Source: an uncultured Flavobacteriaceae bacterium
GTDB lineage: Bacteria > Bacteroidota > Bacteroidia > Flavobacteriales > Flavobacteriaceae
Direction: 5' to 3'
DNA length: 64,000 bases
Assembly (NCBI GenBank): GCA_943789305.1
Contig: CALSTP010000001.1
Location: forward strand, 534,178-598,177
Notes under the pieces: model-generated
The model's database searches: none
The model's input: only the letters and a program-made list of their open reading frames with translations
Told to the model about the DNA's origin: nothing
In this document: positions 40,695-50,850 of the stretch, piece after piece
How the letters are laid out: every line of letters begins with the position of its first letter
Numbering within the stretch: position 1 is the first letter of the stretch
Translations under genes and position numbers: made by a program

Positions 40695-42491
40695 TTAAAA
40701 CGGATATTTATTTTCTTCGATAACCTTTGCAGCAATGCTTCTTCTAAGGTCAACGATGTTTGGGTAATTTTGGTATTTCGTGTATTGCTTTAAACCAGCT
40801 AGCATACCTTTCAACTCTACCCCCTCAGCAAAAGAAATAATAGCTTCCTTTCCTTTAGCATTAATCTTCTCAATAGCATCAAATAAATATAATTGAGTCA
40901 TTTCTATTTGATTTTTTTGAGTATCGATACCAAATCGAGCACAGTTTTTTTCGGTTCTAAGAATAGTAGATTCCGCAATATAAATCTCTATTAGAATATC
41001 TGAAAGGGCAAGAATAATTTGCTGTTCAGTATCAAACTTTGGCCCAAACTTTTGAACCGCTGATCCTGTGATCATCAAAAGTACTTTTTTAAGATTTTTG
41101 ACCAATTGCTTTTCTTCAGCCAAAACTTCATTGGAGATTTCAGCCTTTTGAATTCCTTGCATTAATTCTTGACCAACAGCAGTTGCTGGTCCCATCAAAT
41201 CAATTTCACCTTTAAATGCTTTTTTCAAGAGCATTCCTATTGAAAGCAATCGATTGATTTCATTTGTTCCTTCATAAATTCTTCCAATCCGAGCATCACG
41301 CCATGCCATTTCCATAGGTGCATCTGCTGAAAAGCCCATACCCCCAAAAATTTGAATTCCTTCATCGGTACAGCTTTGGGCTTTTTCAGAAACAGAAACC
41401 TTTAAGATAGAACACTCAATTGCAAATTCTTCAACTCCCTTGAGTTCAGCCTCTTGATGAGAAAGACCATTTTCTAGGAGCTGGGTAATTTTTTCTTCAA
41501 TATTGTAAGCAGCTCTGTAGCTCGCTGATTCGCTAGCATAGGTGTTAGTTGCCATATTGGCAAGTTTCAGTTGAATTGCACCGAATTGTGCAATAGGGGT
41601 TTTAAATTGAACACGCTCTGTAGCGTATTGAACAGCTAAACTTGTGGTATTTCTCTGTGCCTCGAGACAAGCAGCTGCTAGTTTTATACGACCTACATTA
41701 AGAGCATTCATACCGATTTTAAAACCGTCTCCTCTTCCAGCAAGCATATTTTCAACAGGGACAATGGTGTCGTTGAAGAAAACTTGACGCGTAGATGAAG
41801 CTTTAATACCAAGCTTTTTTTCTTCATCTCCTAATGTAATACCATTTTCTAAGTCTTTGGGAACAATAAATCCTGTTATGTTTCTGTCATCTTCAATACG
41901 GGCAAAAACAATGAATATATCCGCAAATCCAGCATTAGAAATCCACATTTTTTGACCTGTAATTTTGTAATGTGTTCCGTCTTCAGACATAACCGCTTTT
42001 GTTTTTCCAGAATTTGCATCTGAACCTGCACCGGGTTCAGTTAAACAATAGGCCCCAAACCATTCGCCAGTAGCCAGTTTAGATACATATTTCTGTTTTT
42101 GTTCCTCATTTCCGTATAGTGTAATGGGCATTGTACCGATACCAGTGTGTGCCCCAAAAGCAGTTGAAAAAGATCCATTGGCGCCTGAAATATAATCACA
42201 AACCAACATTGTTGATGTAAAGGGCATCCCCAATCCATTGTACTCCTCGGGAACAGCCACTCCCAAAAAACCAAGACTTCCCGCTTTGGCCATCATCTCA
42301 CGAGTTAAATCATAATCTTTTTGTTCAAAACGTTCTCTGTTTGGGATGATGTCTCTATTCACAAATTCTTGAACTGACTCTTTCATCATGAGTTGTTCTT
42401 CACTAAAATCTTCTGGAGTAAAAATTTTTTTTGCTTCTGTTTCTTTAACAACAAAGTCTCCTCCTTGTGTATTGATTTTTGTTTCTTCCAT
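40695..42491 (-). CDS. Acyl-CoA dehydrogenase family protein
   Basis: AYCLTEPGAGSDANSGKTKA, KMWISNAGFADIFIVFARI, QIFGGMGFSADAPMEMAWRDARIGRIYEGTNEINRLL. Confidence 0.95.
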   Translation of the reverse strand: MEETKINTQGGDFVVKETEAKKIFTPEDFSEEQLMMKESVQEFVNRDIIPNRERFEQKDYDLTREMMAKAGSLGFLGVAVPEEYNGLGMPFTSTMLVCDYISGANGSFSTAFGAHTGIGTMPITLYGNEEQKQKYVSKLATGEWFGAYCLTEPGAGSDANSGKTKAVMSEDGTHYKITGQKMWISNAGFADIFIVFARIEDDRNITGFIVPKDLENGITLGDEEKKLGIKASSTRQVFFNDTIVPVENMLAGRGDGFKIGMNALNVGRIKLAAACLEAQRNTTSLAVQYATERVQFKTPIAQFGAIQLKLANMATNTYASESASYRAAYNIEEKITQLLENGLSHQEAELKGVEEFAIECSILKVSVSEKAQSCTDEGIQIFGGMGFSADAPMEMAWRDARIGRIYEGTNEINRLLSIGMLLKKAFKGEIDLMGPATAVGQELMQGIQKAEISNEVLAEEKQLVKNLKKVLLMITGSAVQKFGPKFDTEQQIILALSDILIEIYIAESTILRTEKNCARFGIDTQKNQIEMTQLYLFDAIEKINAKGKEAIISFAEGVELKGMLAGLKQYTKYQNYPNIVDLRRSIAAKVIEENKYPF

Positions 42492-42502
42492 TTGGATTGA
42501 TA

Positions 42503-42940
42503 TTATTTAATATGTATTAATTCCTCTTTTTCAACCTCGGCTTTAATAAAATCGATCACTTCAAAAAAATGTTTCATTTTTTTTTCATCAACATGATTTA
42601 GAATAGAATTATTAAAATCAAGAACTGTTTTTTTTGAAAGGTCTCTTTTTTCTTTGCCTTGCTCGGTTAAATAAATTAAGACACCACGACCATCATTTGG
42701 ATTGGGTTTTCTGGTAATGTAAGCCCGTTCTTCCATGGTGTTTAAGATTCTAGAAAGGCTTGTAGGTTCCATTCCCATTTTTGGCCCCAATGCAGTAGAT
42801 GGTGTTCCTTCAGCATCAATAGAAAGTAGTGTAAAACCCATTGACATGGTTGAGTCATACTCCGCGGCTTTTTCGTTGTACATGTTCGTAATCAACTGCC
42901 AAGTGGTTCTTAATGCATATTCTATGGTAACCTGTTTCAC
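42503..42940 (-). CDS. MarR family transcriptional regulator
   Basis: wHTH: GPKMGMEPTSLSRILNTMEERAYITRKPNPNDGRGVLIYLTEQGKE. Confidence 0.92.
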   Translation of the reverse strand: MKQVTIEYALRTTWQLITNMYNEKAAEYDSTMSMGFTLLSIDAEGTPSTALGPKMGMEPTSLSRILNTMEERAYITRKPNPNDGRGVLIYLTEQGKEKRDLSKKTVLDFNNSILNHVDEKKMKHFFEVIDFIKAEVEKEELIHIK

Positions 42941-42978
42941 TCTATATTTTTTGAATTAATCAAAGATAGGTAAAAAAA

Positions 42979-43020
42979 CTATGCACGCATAATTATGCTT
43001 GCATAATTATGCGTGCATAG
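42979..43020. promoter_or_regulatory. Perfect 20-bp inverted repeat (2-nt spacer), candidate MarR operator
   Basis: ctatgcacgcataattatgc-tt-gcataattatgcgtgcatag; each arm contains the palindrome gcataattatgc; 38 bp upstream of the marR start. Confidence 0.8.
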
Positions 43021-43029
43021 TATATAAGT

Positions 43030-43058
43030 AAAAACAAACCCCTCATTATGAGGGGTTT
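43030..43058 (-). terminator. Rho-independent terminator downstream of acyl-CoA ligase gene
   Basis: aaacccctca-tta-tgaggggttt hairpin followed on the minus strand by gttttta. Confidence 0.8.
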
Positions 43059-43061
43059 ACG

Positions 43062-44831
43062 TTATTGATAAATTTTATCGAATAAAGCTTTGTATCTCTC
43101 TTTGACAGCCTTTCTTTTAACTTTCATGGTAGGAGTGAGGTGTCCGAGTTCGATGCTCCACAATTCAGGAGTAAGTTCAAATTTCTTGACTTGTTCCCAT
43201 TTTCCAAATGTAGGATTATACTCGTCGATATCTTTCTGAATTGCATCTTTTACCTCTTGACAAGAACAAATGGCTTTGGGTGAAGAATCGATATTGAGGT
43301 TTTGGTCTTCAATCCATGTAGCAATGTATTCAAAAGCTGGTTGAATTAATGCTGCTGGCATTTTTTGACCTTCACCTATGACCATAATTTGTTCAATAAA
43401 AAGAGACTGTTTCATTTTGTTTTCAATCAACTGAGGGGCGATATATTTTCCTCCCGAAGTTTTGAATAACTGTTTTTTTCGATCGGTTATTTTTAGAAAA
43501 CCATCTGCATCTATTTCTCCAATATCTCCTGTATGAAAATACCCATTTTGAATAACTTCAGCAGTTTTCTTTTCATCTTTGTAGTATCCCTGCATAACGT
43601 TGGGCCCTTTACATAAGATTTCACCGTCTTCGGCTATTTTGATTTCAACACCATCAATAGGTTTTCCAACACAACCAAATTTTAGGCCTTTGTTGTTGAT
43701 GTCACTTACCGTCAAAACAGGTGCTGTTTCGGTCAAACCGTAACCTTCTGAAATGGTTATTCCAGCTGCACTGAAAACTCGAGCTAAACGAGGTTGGAGT
43801 GCTGCACTTCCAGAACTGATGGTGTGTAAATTACCTCCTAAGGCTGCTTTCCATTTTGAAAAAATTAACTTTCGAGCTATTTTTAATTTCAATTCATAAA
43901 GAAATCCATTGGCTCCATAAGGTTCATACCGCAGTCCCAAGTCGACAGCCCAGTAAAACAGTTTTTTCTTAATACCGTCCAATTCAGCTCCTTTAGCGTA
44001 TATTTTATCGTAAACCTTTTCTAATAGTCTAGGTACGGCAGTCATAAAGTAAGGTTGTACTTCTTGAAGATTTTCTGATATCTTTTCGACAGATTCTGCA
44101 AAATAAATACCAATACCTTTATAGTAATAGATGTAGAGAATAACCCGTTCATAGATGTGACAAACTGGTAAAAAACTCAACGCATGTGTTTTTCCAATAT
44201 CAAGGGGCAATCTTTTTGAACTAGAAAGTACATTGGAAACGATGTTGTGGTGGTTAAGCATAACTCCTTTTGGAACTCCTGTTGTTCCAGAAGTATAAAT
44301 GATAGTAGCTAAATCTTCTGGATCAACAGCTGCTTTAGCAGCTTCAACAAGTTCCTTTGTTTTTGAATCTTCTTCTTCACTTAAAAGCGAAGTCCAAGAA
44401 GAGCAATTCGGAATAGAATCAAAAGAATAAACCTCTTTCAATTTTGAAATGTCTTTTCTTACAGTGTTTAACTTTTCTAGAATTTCAGCATCTGAAATAA
44501 AACAATATTGACTCTCTGAATGATTCAATACATATTGATATTCAGGACCAGTAATCGTTGGGTAAATAGGTACAGTAACAGCTCCAAGCTGTAAAATGCC
44601 CAAATCCATAATACACCATTCGGTTCTATTATTGGTTGATATCAAAGCAATTTTATCCCCTTTTTTAACTCCTAATTTGACTAAAGAACGGCTTACTTGT
44701 TGTACTTTTTGATAAAAGTCTTCGGTTGAAAGGCTTTGCCATTCCCCATTGTATTTTGTAGTTACAGACTTTTCTAGTGGTGTTTTATTTCTTTGAATTT
44801 CAATAAACTCAAAAAGCTTTGTTGGTTTCAT
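43062..44831 (-). CDS. AMP-binding long-chain acyl-CoA synthetase
   Basis: TIIYTSGTTGVPKGVMLNHHN, EGYGLTETAPVLTV, GYFHTGDIGEIDADGFLKITDRKKQLFKTSGGKYIAP. Confidence 0.94.
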   Translation of the reverse strand: MKPTKLFEFIEIQRNKTPLEKSVTTKYNGEWQSLSTEDFYQKVQQVSRSLVKLGVKKGDKIALISTNNRTEWCIMDLGILQLGAVTVPIYPTITGPEYQYVLNHSESQYCFISDAEILEKLNTVRKDISKLKEVYSFDSIPNCSSWTSLLSEEEDSKTKELVEAAKAAVDPEDLATIIYTSGTTGVPKGVMLNHHNIVSNVLSSSKRLPLDIGKTHALSFLPVCHIYERVILYIYYYKGIGIYFAESVEKISENLQEVQPYFMTAVPRLLEKVYDKIYAKGAELDGIKKKLFYWAVDLGLRYEPYGANGFLYELKLKIARKLIFSKWKAALGGNLHTISSGSAALQPRLARVFSAAGITISEGYGLTETAPVLTVSDINNKGLKFGCVGKPIDGVEIKIAEDGEILCKGPNVMQGYYKDEKKTAEVIQNGYFHTGDIGEIDADGFLKITDRKKQLFKTSGGKYIAPQLIENKMKQSLFIEQIMVIGEGQKMPAALIQPAFEYIATWIEDQNLNIDSSPKAICSCQEVKDAIQKDIDEYNPTFGKWEQVKKFELTPELWSIELGHLTPTMKVKRKAVKERYKALFDKIYQ

Positions 44832-44919
44832 TTTAATAATTTAGTTACTAAATGTACCCAAATATTTTTGAACTATAAAAGTATATGTAAATCTAATCCT
44901 AGATTAAGTAAATAATCTT

Positions 44920-47900
44920 TTATGGAATTAGCCATTTATAAGCATTTTCAAAAGCAATTATCCATGGAGAAACTTCATCTGTTCTACCCTTGGCATAATG
45001 TCCCCAATTCCATGGAAATGTTGAACGTTCAAGGTGTGGCATCATAGCCAAATGTCTTCCATCTTCACTACAAAGCATCGCAGTATTGTAGTCCGAACCA
45101 TTTGGATTTGCTGGGTATTCTGCATAACTGTATTTCCCAGGAATTTGATAATTTGACTCTGCCTCTGGAAGAAAGAATCTACCTTCTGCATGAGCAGACC
45201 AAACTCCAAGTGTGGTTCCTTCTAGACCTTTAAGTAAAACAGAACTACTGTCACTAATCGTTACTGTCGAAAAGACACATTCGAATTTACCGGATTTATT
45301 ATGAAGCATTTTAGGTTTAACCGAATGCTTTGGATTGATTAATCCCAGTTCAACAAAAAGTTGACACCCGTTGCATACTCCCAAAGAAAGAGTGTTGGGT
45401 CTTGCAAAAAAATTATATAATGATTTTTTTGCTTTTTCGTTGTATTTGAAAGCACCTGCCCATCCTTTTGCAGAACCCAATACATCAGAATTTGAAAAAC
45501 CTCCAACTGCAACAATAAAGTTGAGGTCTTCTAAGGTTTCTCTTCCTTCGATAAGATCAGTCATATGAACATCTCGAACATCAAAACCAGCAAGCTGCAT
45601 CGCGTAGGCCATCTCTCTTTCAGAATTACTTCCTTTTTCGCGAATAACTGCAGCCTTAATTTTTGATTTAGGAATAGCATTTAATTTCCCGTTAAAATCT
45701 TTTGGAAATTTAAATTGAAGAGGAAGTTTATCTAGGTTCTTGGATCGATCAGCCGAACAAGATTTTTCAGTTTGTTCTGCATCTAAAAGTGCAGAAGTTT
45801 TATTCCAAGTTTTTCGTAATTGATCTACTGAAAATTCAAACTTTAAATCATAGTTTTTTAGAGTAACTTTTGAATCAGTACGGACACTTCCAATTTTTCT
45901 ACAAACAATACCCTTTGCATCAAAATGTGCTGCTAGGTCTTCGGTGGATTGAAGTAGAACTCCAGTTTTTTCAGAAAATAAAACCCGTATGATATCCTTT
46001 TCTCCAAGGGTACTAAAATCGAGATCAAGACCGATATTAAGGCTGGGAAAACACAGTTCAAGAAGAGAAGTAATCAACCCGCCAGATCCAATATCGTGTC
46101 CAGAACTAATAATATTGTTTTGAATCAATTCTTGAATCTTATTGAATGCTTTTACAAAATACGGAGCGTCTTTTACTGTTGGAGCTTGATTTCCAATTGC
46201 ATTCTGTGTTTGAGCAAATGATGAACCTCCCAGATGAAATTCATCTTGAGATAAATCGAGGTAATAAAGATTTCCTCCTGTTGTTTTTAAAACTGGGGTA
46301 ATGATGTTGGTGACGTCTTTACATTGTGCTGCTGCAGAGATGATAACTGTTCCAGGTGCTTTTACTTCTTGATCCTTGTATTTTTGTTTCATGGAAAGAG
46401 AATCTTTTCCAGTTGGAATATTGATTCCTAAAGCAATTGCAAATTCTGAACAAGCCTCGACAGCTTGGTATAATCGAGCATCTTCCCCTGGATTATTACA
46501 AGGCCACATCCAATTTGCAGATAGAGAAACAGATTTTAATCCCTTTTCTAAAGGTGCCCAAACCAAATTTGTGAGAGATTCTGCAATTCCATTTACACTT
46601 CCCTTTTTGGGGTCAATAAGCCCAGTTAAAGGCGAGTGACCTAATGAGGTTGCAATTCCATTGGTGCCTGTGTAATCGAGTGACATTACCCCACAATTAC
46701 TTAAAGGCAGTTGAAGTTCGCCAACACATTGTTGTTGAGCAACACGACCTGTAACACATCGATCTACTTTATTGGTTAGCCAATCTTTACATGCGACTGC
46801 TTCAATTTGTAAAACCTGATCGAGGTATTCACTAAGGTCAGATTCGGTGTAATTTATTTCTTCATACAAAATTTTAGCTGAGTGATCATTCATCAAAGTT
46901 TTAGGAGAACTACCAAAAAGAGCACTTAAATCAAGGTCAATTGGGGTTTCATTTGATTTTTCAGAATAAAAAGAAAAATGTTTGTCATCGGTAACAACCC
47001 CTACATCATAAAATGGAGCCCGCTCTCGAGAGGCTATTTTTTCAAGAATATGAGCATCTTTTTCTGACAAGATTAAACCCATACGTTCTTGAGACTCATT
47101 TCCAATGATCTCTTTAGCGGATAGAGTAGGGTCTCCTAATGGAAGTTTGTCTATTTCAATTGCACCTCCTGTTTCTTCAACGAGTTCAGATAAACAGTTT
47201 AGATGACCACCAGCACCATGATCATGAATTGAGATGATGGGGTTGTGGGCACTTTCAACTAAAGCTCGAATCGCATTAGCAACTCTTTTTTGCATTTCGG
47301 GATTTGAACGCTGTATGGCATTAAGTTCGATCGAATTTCCAAAAGCTCCAGTATTTGCTGAGGAAACTGCCGCACCACCCATTCCAATTCTGTAATTATC
47401 TCCACCTAGAATTATGATGCGATCTCCTTTTGAGGGAGTGTCTTTTTGAGCTTGATCTTTTTTTCCAAACCCAATTCCTCCCGCCTGCATGATGACTTTA
47501 TCATATCCAAATTTATGATTTCCTTCTTGGTGTTCAAATGTTAAAACAGAGCCAGCAATTAAGGGCTGGCCAAATTTATTTCCAAAATCTGAAGCTCCAT
47601 TAGAAGCTTTGATTAAGATCTCAACAGGAGTTTGATACAACCATTCGCGTTTTGGAAATCCATTCTCCCATGAATTATCTTTGGATACTCGAGAGTAAGG
47701 AGTCATATAAACTGCTGTACCTGCAAGAGGTAAAGACCCTTTTCCACCAGCAAGTCTATCTCTAATTTCACCACCCGATCCCGTCGCAGCCCCATTAAAA
47801 GGCTCTACCGTAGTTGGGAAGTTGTGCGTTTCTGCTTTTAGAGAAAGAACACTTTCTATTGATTTTTTTTCATAAGAACTGGGACCATCTCCTTTTTTGG

Positions 47901-48567
47901 GAGCAAACTGTTCAATAATTGGACCTTCAATAAAAGCTACATTATCTTTGTAGGCTGAAACAATGGTGTTTGGGTTTTGTTTTGATGTTTCTTTGATCAT
48001 CTCAAAAAGACTTTGATCTTTTTCTTGTTGGTCTATTATAAAAGTACCATTAAAAATTTTATGTCTACAATGTTCAGAATTAACTTGAGAGAATCCAAAG
48101 ACCTCCGAATCGGTTAGTTGGCGTTTCAATTGTTTTGATAATGCTTCAAGATAATCAACCTCATCCTCATTTAAAGCTAAACCTTCTTTGGTGTTAAATT
48201 CAGCAATATTATCAATTAGATTTACCTTTTCTGGAGTTATTTCGGTTTCGAATATTTGATCATTTAAACCTTTAAAATTTTGAACTAACATGTAGTCAAT
48301 CACATTCGATTTGGCCTCAGGGGTGTATTTTTCGATTCGAGAAATACCTTCGATCCCCATGTTTTGTGTGATCTCAACGGCATTCGTACTCCAGGGTGTA
48401 ATCATTGTAGCACGCGGTCCAAAGAAACTTCCAGAAAGATTTTTTGGATCGATACTAGGGAGGTCACCGAATAACCATTGTAACTTTTGTTTTGCTTCAG
48501 CGGAAAGGCTTTTTTTTGTTTCGACGGCAAAAATATCTTCTTGCGGTAAGCCAAAAAAGTAGATCAT
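44920..48567 (-). CDS. purL: Phosphoribosylformylglycinamidine synthase (single-chain)
   Basis: SQVNSEHCRHKIFNGTF, KAETHNFPTTVEPFNGAATGSGGEIRD, C-terminal glutaminase GVCNGCQLFVELG and HAEGRF. Confidence 0.97.
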   Translation of the reverse strand: MIYFFGLPQEDIFAVETKKSLSAEAKQKLQWLFGDLPSIDPKNLSGSFFGPRATMITPWSTNAVEITQNMGIEGISRIEKYTPEAKSNVIDYMLVQNFKGLNDQIFETEITPEKVNLIDNIAEFNTKEGLALNEDEVDYLEALSKQLKRQLTDSEVFGFSQVNSEHCRHKIFNGTFIIDQQEKDQSLFEMIKETSKQNPNTIVSAYKDNVAFIEGPIIEQFAPKKGDGPSSYEKKSIESVLSLKAETHNFPTTVEPFNGAATGSGGEIRDRLAGGKGSLPLAGTAVYMTPYSRVSKDNSWENGFPKREWLYQTPVEILIKASNGASDFGNKFGQPLIAGSVLTFEHQEGNHKFGYDKVIMQAGGIGFGKKDQAQKDTPSKGDRIIILGGDNYRIGMGGAAVSSANTGAFGNSIELNAIQRSNPEMQKRVANAIRALVESAHNPIISIHDHGAGGHLNCLSELVEETGGAIEIDKLPLGDPTLSAKEIIGNESQERMGLILSEKDAHILEKIASRERAPFYDVGVVTDDKHFSFYSEKSNETPIDLDLSALFGSSPKTLMNDHSAKILYEEINYTESDLSEYLDQVLQIEAVACKDWLTNKVDRCVTGRVAQQQCVGELQLPLSNCGVMSLDYTGTNGIATSLGHSPLTGLIDPKKGSVNGIAESLTNLVWAPLEKGLKSVSLSANWMWPCNNPGEDARLYQAVEACSEFAIALGINIPTGKDSLSMKQKYKDQEVKAPGTVIISAAAQCKDVTNIITPVLKTTGGNLYYLDLSQDEFHLGGSSFAQTQNAIGNQAPTVKDAPYFVKAFNKIQELIQNNIISSGHDIGSGGLITSLLELCFPSLNIGLDLDFSTLGEKDIIRVLFSEKTGVLLQSTEDLAAHFDAKGIVCRKIGSVRTDSKVTLKNYDLKFEFSVDQLRKTWNKTSALLDAEQTEKSCSADRSKNLDKLPLQFKFPKDFNGKLNAIPKSKIKAAVIREKGSNSEREMAYAMQLAGFDVRDVHMTDLIEGRETLEDLNFIVAVGGFSNSDVLGSAKGWAGAFKYNEKAKKSLYNFFARPNTLSLGVCNGCQLFVELGLINPKHSVKPKMLHNKSGKFECVFSTVTISDSSSVLLKGLEGTTLGVWSAHAEGRFFLPEAESNYQIPGKYSYAEYPANPNGSDYNTAMLCSEDGRHLAMMPHLERSTFPWNWGHYAKGRTDEVSPWIIAFENAYKWLIP

Positions 48568-48659
48568 AAACAGTATGTATTTCTAAGCCGTAAATTTACG
48601 ATAATTTTATACAAGAGACCCTCTGAATTCTTGAGCTTTTTTGTCCAGTTTTCCCAATG

Positions 48660-49883
48660 TTATCCACAAACATTTCGAACCAATCGAGCGGCATAAAAAC
48701 CATCGAATCCAGTTTTATGAGCATAGAGAACCTCTTCTTTTTCTATGCTAAAATCTGCTCCTTCATCTTGGTTTAAAAACCATTGGATTTGACTTTGGTT
48801 TTCACTGGCTAGTACGGAACAGGTTGCATAGATAAGTTTCCCGCCCTCTTTAACCCATTTGGATTGTTCTAAGAGTATTTCTCGTTGAAGTCTGATAACC
48901 TCTAAAATACTCTCATGATTTAGTTTCCATTTCAATTCAGGATTTCGTTTTAAAGTACCTAGACCACTGCATGGAGCATCAATCAGAACCCGATCTGCCC
49001 ATCGGGTCAGAGACTTTTTGTATTCCGGGTCACCGACCCAACTGTTTGTAATGCATTTAACATTATTTCTTCGAGCTCGTTTGGACAATTCTTTGATTTT
49101 ATTTTTTTCGATGTCCAAAGCAATAATTTCTCCCCTATTTCGCATTAAAGAAGCCAAATGAAGGGTTTTCCCTCCGGCTCCCGCACATCCATCAATTACC
49201 TTCATTCCTGGTTTTACTTCTACAAAAGGAGCTATTTTTTGTGAATTGGCATCTTGTATTTCAAAGCATCCTTTAAGGTACAAAGCGTTCTTCCGAAGAT
49301 TTTTTCTTTTTTGTAATAACAAAGCATCCTCATATCCTTTGATGAACTCGGCTTCAATTTGGTACTTATCCAGTAATTCTTGTTGAAGTTTTTTTGGTGA
49401 AACCACAATTCTATTGACTCTAAGGATCAATTTTGCTTGCAAGTTTAGAGCTTCAAGTTCATCATCCCATTTTTCAGAGAGTTCTTTTTTACCTCTTTCA
49501 TGGAGCCAGTTTGGAATTGATTTTGAAATTTCAGAAGTAACTTTTTCTTTTTGATTGGCTTGTATTTGTTTAACATCTATGTCAGTGAACTCCTCCCAAT
49601 TGGGTAGTTCGATTGAATTTACAACCAACCAGGTTCCTAGTAGCTTCCAGAGTTTTGGTACATCAGTCAAGTTACTATCAGTACCCGATAAAAAACAGTA
49701 GTAATTCTTCCATCTGATGATTTCATAAGTTGCCAGATGAACATTGTTGCGGTCGCGAGCTCCCCATTTGGGGTTTGCAAGATTTATCTTTTCTAAAACT
49801 CGAGTAGCTCTTCCGTATTTATAAAATATGTTTGATAGTGCATCAACGATTCCTTGGGCAGTATTCCGATGTAATCTTTTCAT
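48660..49883 (-). CDS. RsmB/NOP family RNA (cytosine-C5) methyltransferase
   Basis: VKPGMKVIDGCAGAGGKTLHLA, DAPCSGLGTLKRNPELKW, GGKLIYATCSVLASEN. Confidence 0.93.
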   Translation of the reverse strand: MKRLHRNTAQGIVDALSNIFYKYGRATRVLEKINLANPKWGARDRNNVHLATYEIIRWKNYYCFLSGTDSNLTDVPKLWKLLGTWLVVNSIELPNWEEFTDIDVKQIQANQKEKVTSEISKSIPNWLHERGKKELSEKWDDELEALNLQAKLILRVNRIVVSPKKLQQELLDKYQIEAEFIKGYEDALLLQKRKNLRKNALYLKGCFEIQDANSQKIAPFVEVKPGMKVIDGCAGAGGKTLHLASLMRNRGEIIALDIEKNKIKELSKRARRNNVKCITNSWVGDPEYKKSLTRWADRVLIDAPCSGLGTLKRNPELKWKLNHESILEVIRLQREILLEQSKWVKEGGKLIYATCSVLASENQSQIQWFLNQDEGADFSIEKEEVLYAHKTGFDGFYAARLVRNVCG

Positions 49884-49925
49884 TAGAACGCGAATTTACG
49901 CCAGACACCTGAGCTTAATCTAATT

Positions 49926-50393
49926 TTAAGGGATGTTTTTTTTATTTCTTGATCCATGAACCATTTTCCGATGAAATTTTTCTTCAGCAATATGAATTCT
50001 TAAAACTTGTTTAGCGGTTAATTTAGTTTCTAAAGTATCGTTAAATTTTTTATAGAGAACCTCTTTTTGGCTTTTAAAATAGTTAATGGAATCAATTACT
50101 TCAGAAGCTTCTGCTTCGGTGAGTTCATCAATTTTCTTGAAGGTGTTGTGGCGAATTCCCTTCATTTTTTTATAATACTTTTTTCGCATATCTATTTCAT
50201 ATTGATCAAAAGCACGCCAAACAAATGTTTCTTGCTCTGTGGTCAAGTCTAATTGTTCAAGGATAAAATTAATTTTCAACGATTTTAATCGTTCGTAGCT
50301 CATTTTTTTATTTTTATCCTGTCCCCATAAAGATGAACTGAGAATCAGAAATAATAAACAAAGGATTGAATTTTTAATCTTCATAGTCTTCAT
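49926..50393 (-). CDS. Exported hypothetical protein in ECF sigma cluster (ORF extends to 50435; MKTMKIKNS start more likely)
   Basis: Signal peptide ending LSSSLWGQ; helical ILEQLDLTTEQETFVWRAFDQYEIDMRKKYY... ; overlaps the upstream gene end. Confidence 0.7.
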   Translation of the reverse strand: MKTMKIKNSILCLLFLILSSSLWGQDKNKKMSYERLKSLKINFILEQLDLTTEQETFVWRAFDQYEIDMRKKYYKKMKGIRHNTFKKIDELTEAEASEVIDSINYFKSQKEVLYKKFNDTLETKLTAKQVLRIHIAEEKFHRKMVHGSRNKKNIP

Positions 50394-50850
50394 ATAATAA
50401 GTAAAAGTTTGGATCATAGGCTTGTTGTAATTCAAAAATTGTTTCCGCTTTCATATTTTCAAAAGCAATTGTTTCAAATTCAAAACTTTCTGAAATATTC
50501 AGATCAAACAATTCAAAGCTTGTTAAGGGACTTTGTTGCTCTTCGAAGTAACGATCTAAAGCTGCATCAGTATTCAATTCCGTAGAAGAATAGCTTATTG
50601 AGAAAAACAGAGTAAAACAGGCGGCAATTGCTACTGCGTATGGGATTATATGAATTATTTTTATTTTCGATTTTTCATATGGAATTCGAAGCAAACGCAT
50701 TTCTGAAGTTGCAAAATATTCCTTTGGAACTTCAAAATTAGATTTAACCTCCGAAATCAATTTCAGGTTTTCCTTCAATTCCTCTGTCCTCTGAAAGTAA
50801 TTTTCAGGAACTTTAAATCCATGTGGTACTTTATTGTCCTTCAAGTTCAT
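50374..50850 (-). CDS. Single-TM protein following the ECF sigma factor, candidate anti-sigma factor
   Basis: One TM segment (IIHIIPYAVAIAACFTLFFSISY); overlaps the sigma gene; repeated GFKVPENYFQ / NFEVPKEYFA motif. Confidence 0.65.
   Translation of the reverse strand: MNLKDNKVPHGFKVPENYFQRTEELKENLKLISEVKSNFEVPKEYFATSEMRLLRIPYEKSKIKIIHIIPYAVAIAACFTLFFSISYSSTELNTDAALDRYFEEQQSPLTSFELFDLNISESFEFETIAFENMKAETIFELQQAYDPNFYLLYEDYED

Noticed and set aside
42979-43020. Inverted repeat considered as a transcription terminator
   Set aside because: AT-rich stem without an adjacent T run, and a clear separate terminator exists at 43030-43058; operator interpretation preferred.
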